DNA of 6,511 nt. Origin: Chromatiales bacterium (GTDB lineage: Bacteria > Pseudomonadota > Gammaproteobacteria > Steroidobacterales > GCA-2729495). Shown in pieces: positions 6,494-6,511 of the stretch (the stretch's first letter is position 1; each line of letters starts with the position of its first letter). The DNA lies in the NCBI GenBank assembly GCA_030614035.1, contig JAUWKW010000084.1, forward strand, positions 1 to 6,511, written 5' to 3'. A program made the translations under genes and the position numbers. The notes under the pieces were generated by a model. The model did not search any database, had not been told where the DNA came from, and worked only from the letters and a program-made list of their open reading frames with translations.

Positions 6494-6511
6494 TGAACAT
6501 TCGAATAGTTG

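Noticed and set aside
6493..6511. Possible divergent plus-strand gene start (GTG at 6493) such as comF
   Set aside because: Only six codons are visible, with no ribosome binding site and no recognisable N-terminus. It is not supportable from this window.

Overview
This window looks like ordinary chromosomal housekeeping DNA from a gammaproteobacterium of moderate to high GC. The UvrD reads almost colinearly with the E. coli protein: Walker A lysine at residue 35, DE of motif II at 220-221, and a matching C-terminal Tudor-like domain. BioB keeps every cluster ligand at a constant +9 offset from E. coli. A heme A synthase indicates an aerobic organism with an aa3-type terminal oxidase. The species cannot be named from this sequence.

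All supported genes lie on the minus strand, so transcription runs from high to low coordinates. First comes a bioB promoter region (6402-6511), then bioB (biotin synthase) and bioC (malonyl-ACP O-methyltransferase). They are separated by 55 nt that hold a UACG-tetraloop hairpin and a 12-codon mini-ORF overlapping the bioC start. A 131-nt gap (4356-4486) follows, with a possible weak promoter and a good ribosome binding site for ctaA (heme A synthase, COX15 family). Eleven nt after ctaA, a GTG-started unrecognised membrane-anchored protein with a Sel1-like segment begins. After 63 nt comes uvrD (DNA helicase II). The first 11 codons of another gene, probably the potassium-uptake regulator trkA, run off the left edge.

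Functionally the window joins three unrelated modules: the start of biotin synthesis (BioC) and its last step (BioB), heme A supply for cytochrome oxidase (CtaA plus an unknown partner), and DNA repair (UvrD). The usual companions bioF, bioH and bioD are not next to bioB/bioC, and no cyoE/ctaB follows ctaA. Both modules are therefore split compared with textbook arrangements.

I found no RNA genes, mobile elements, CRISPR arrays or phage genes, and nothing that looks like a new defence or mobile system. The most interesting items are the bioB-bioC junction, the BioC motif I substitution and the unknown protein beside ctaA.
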